Source: Phymatolithon calcareum
Taxonomy: Eukaryota; Rhodophyta; Florideophyceae; Hapalidiales
Assembly: GCA_977006965.1 (NCBI GenBank)
Contig: OZ345364.1
Location: 496,001 to 560,000, forward strand
Direction: 5' to 3'
DNA length: 64,000 bases
Part shown: positions 61,801 through 64,000 of the stretch, in pieces
Numbering within the stretch: position 1 is the first letter of the stretch
Layout of the letters: every line of letters starts with the position of its first letter
Position numbers and translations under genes: made by a program
Notes under the pieces: generated by a model
The model's database searches: none
What the model was told of the DNA's origin: nothing
The model's input: only the letters and a program-made list of their open reading frames with translations

Positions 61801-62325
61801 GACCCGGGACGTCGGTAAACTCGCCCATCGCGCTCCGGCGCACGCAAGACTGGGGACGTCAGTAACCCCCCCGCGCGGATCGGCGGGCAGGCCGAGCGAG
61901 AGTAAGTGCTGAAGATCGGCACGGCCCGCGGACCCGGGACGTCGGTAAACTCGCCCATCGTGCTCCGGCGCACGCAAGACTGGGGACGTCAGTATCCCCC
62001 CGCGCGGATCGGCGGGCAGGCCGAGCGAGAGTAAGTCCTGAAGATCGGCGCGGGAAACGACCTCGGACGTCATAAAATTTTCCTTTCCGCACGTTCACAC
62101 GATACGATGCTCTGCGTGGCCATTGAAGTGAAATGATTTTCCCCCTCGAGATATCTCCGTTGAGATCAGAGGTAGGTTTTCTTATTTTGCTGACATAGCC
62201 GTTTTTATGCGAAATGGAGCCTCTGGGCTCTGAGTTGAGTCCTCGAGGCTCATCAGAAGTGTTGCCCCAAGCGTCTGCAGATGCGTTGGTAACACTATAA
62301 TAAAAATATCCACTTCTTCTTCTTC
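61801..62325 (+). mobile_element. Satellite-headed TTC-tail element 3
   Basis: 525 bp. Two head repeats start at 61801 and 61931 (130-bp period). The body starts about 62050 and ends TAATAAAAATATCCAC plus a TTC tail. Perfect 12-bp TSD tagattgcatag at 61789-61800 and 62326-62337. Empty site in B at 33868-33879. Confidence 0.88.
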
Positions 62326-62526
62326 TAGATTGCATAGCCTGTCAGGCCACAGAAGTTGCTGCTCATACTAATGGTAATGGAATTCTCAGCCAGAACGCTA
62401 CAATGACCGTACGAATGTATCTTCACTTCGTCCTGCAATACGAGTGCCTAGAAGAAAGGTAGATATTTATTTAAAAGTTTCCAACGGATCTGCTGACACT
62501 TCGGGCTAAAGGTTTTGGCTGGAGTA

Positions 62527-64000
62527 CTAATGTCTATTTTACGGAAATTTTACCTCAATTGAGGGAATAAGATTCATTTAATTTTTTGCACATGAAAGCT
62601 TCTCGCTATCAAGCGCATCAACAGCGCCAAGCTCATAGAGGTCTTCAGCATGCTTAGTGAAGCAGCTCCTAACAGTAAAAGCGTCCCTAATGTATATTGT
62701 GGCACTATCAAGCGCATTACATGGGGAGCACACAATGGTCAAGGTCTTGCATTTTCAAACTCTGCAGTTGTTTTGCACGACAAAAGTAGTCATCATGACC
62801 TCTGCTGTCATCTTTTTATTTTTCTTAGGGTAACGTGGCATCCAACGCTGCTCTCGAATGCAAATTTACGCTCTGGTGCGACTGAACGTCGACAAGGAAT
62901 GCGCGTGTCAAATGCTATCGATGAGCTGCTCGCCCGGCACTTCGCAAAACCTTCGCTGCGTCATGTGCTGCTGACACTCTGCATGGGCACCAGAGAATAA
63001 AAAACAGCTAACAATCTAGAAAATCGCCAGAAGAGATGACCCCTACGAACTATAGGCGCACTTGTTGAATCTCTGCAGAGTCAGCACTCACCATGTATGA
63101 ATCCACACATGCAATGCGCCTTATACCGGCATACGCGGCCACAAGACAGCACAGAACTGCCATTACGTGGGCCAATTGGCCTTCAAAATCTCTTTGACAC
63201 AGTGTGCTTTCTGTGGTCATTCATGGGATCGACTGAATCTTGACCGAGCTGCACTGAATACATGTCGCCTAATTCACTTGATTGCACTCTTAATGAAGTC
63301 AATCGGAGGTATTCGGCCACGTCATCCCTGTTATTGAAGAAGAAGGGCCGGGAAATAATTCATCGGCCTGGTAGACTTCCAGAAACCACTCTCAGCGCCG
63401 AACTCAACTTTTTCCATGAGGACGAGTATTTCGAAAACCTTAATAGGCTCTGTCACTGTAGTCTCTTTTCGCTCCTTTCGTCTTATCTTAACAGACGTCC
63501 AAGCAGCAAGTTTTACCAGGTAACTTGGGGAAACATCGTCACCACGCAATCGCACTTCGAATGAAGCCCAGTACCACAATTCTCGGATAAGAAGTCTCCG
63601 TTTAGAGTGCGAAGTTTCTACAACTGAGAATAAAATCGTCAATAAAAAGGACATAGAACTTCCGCTTGTACCTTGGCACCCAATGAGCGCACATATTCGG
63701 CTCGCGGTCGGGCGTGATGACATCAAGTTCGCGGTGCGATGGTTGGTCCCAAGGGCCCTGTAAGACTTAGGCGAGAGAGCTCGGAAGAGGGCGTTTAGAG
63801 CTTCTGAAGGTTGTATCGAAGCCTGTGTGCCCTTCTGAGGAGCATGTGATCGCGACTGTAGACGATAAACAGGCGTTTCGCGATGAAGATGGGCAAGGAT
63901 GATCACTGTAAGCAGGCCTGGGCAGTACCGCGCTTTTGCCAGTGTTGGCTCGGTTCAAGCTGCTTAGCATCTGGAATGTCATCGTCAGCGTTCTTTGCCT
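62527..64000 (-). pseudogene. piggyBac-like PB6, runs off the window
   Basis: Reverse-orientation relative of PB2. The terminus CTAATGTCTATTTTACGG and the palindrome CCTCAATTGAGGG are at the left. The C-terminal tail remnant is near 62640-62800. The DDE start (TEPIKVFEILVLMEKVEF, GFWKSTRPMNYFP) is on the minus strand at about 63340-63480. The N-terminal region continues to the window edge. Frames are broken, although the 191-codon stretch 63331-63906 is open. The opposite-strand frame 62650-63000 is conserved with 13889-14239 only because it is the complement. Confidence 0.65.

Noticed and set aside
62650-63000. Conserved 116-codon frame, also at 13889-14239 on the other strand
   Set aside because: It is the complement of the piggyBac-like C-terminal region in PB6 and PB2. 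Conservation reflects recent common origin of the two copies, not coding on this strand.
1-64000. CRISPR arrays, operons, prokaryotic terminators
   Set aside because: The tandem repeats found are satellite-like or transposon heads, and there are no cas genes or clustered same-strand bacterial genes. The window is eukaryotic.

Overview
This is a eukaryotic, repeat-dominated genomic window, most likely from an arthropod and possibly a tick or mite. The evidence is secreted cysteine-rich genes with Kozak-like starts and no operon structure, a dense mix of non-LTR, LTR and DNA transposons, LINE tails of TGGA repeats, and a Copia element primed by a half initiator-Met tRNA. The species assignment is an inference. 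No rRNA, tRNA or CRISPR was seen.

Layout. The window is an array of four related long blocks, each built around one gene for a secreted cysteine-module protein: A (gene 7150-7869), B (24956-25681), C (39054-39557) and D (56937-57431, truncated at its 5' end). Blocks A and B share about 8 kb. A and C share about 3.9-8.2 kb and 35.9-39.9 kb. B and D share about 25.2-34.3 kb and 56.9-62.9 kb. Because the blocks are paralogous, most later insertions can be read against an empty site in a sister block, giving exact boundaries and target-site duplications (TSDs).

Mobile content. There is one complete Copia element (28705-33506, 347-bp LTRs, 5-bp TSD) and one complete chromodomain Ty3/Gypsy element on the minus strand (40253-45723, apparently identical 351-bp LTRs, 5-bp TSD). 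There are three probable solo LTRs (26600-26945, 57785-58080, 60844-61302). One MULE transposon has long terminal inverted repeats and a 10-bp TSD (47447-48794). Several decayed piggyBac-like elements share AGTGTCTA termini; the clearest is 12406-14362, with an inverted relative at 62527-64000. A hAT C-terminal fragment and a possible Merlin-like fragment are also present. At least five non-LTR (LINE) families are present, nearly all 5'-truncated and nested. An abundant SINE-like family has a TTC-repeat tail, and some copies carry tandem GC-rich repeats at their head.

How it fits together. The only host-type genes I recognise are the cysteine-module proteins: signal peptide, then tandem 10-cysteine modules, presumably secreted. 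Copy C has lost a module by fusing two neighbours, and copy D has lost its signal peptide. The repeats seem to have driven block duplication and gene truncation. A stretch at 52.2-54.3 kb carries broken open frames that could be an old viral insertion; this is weakly supported.
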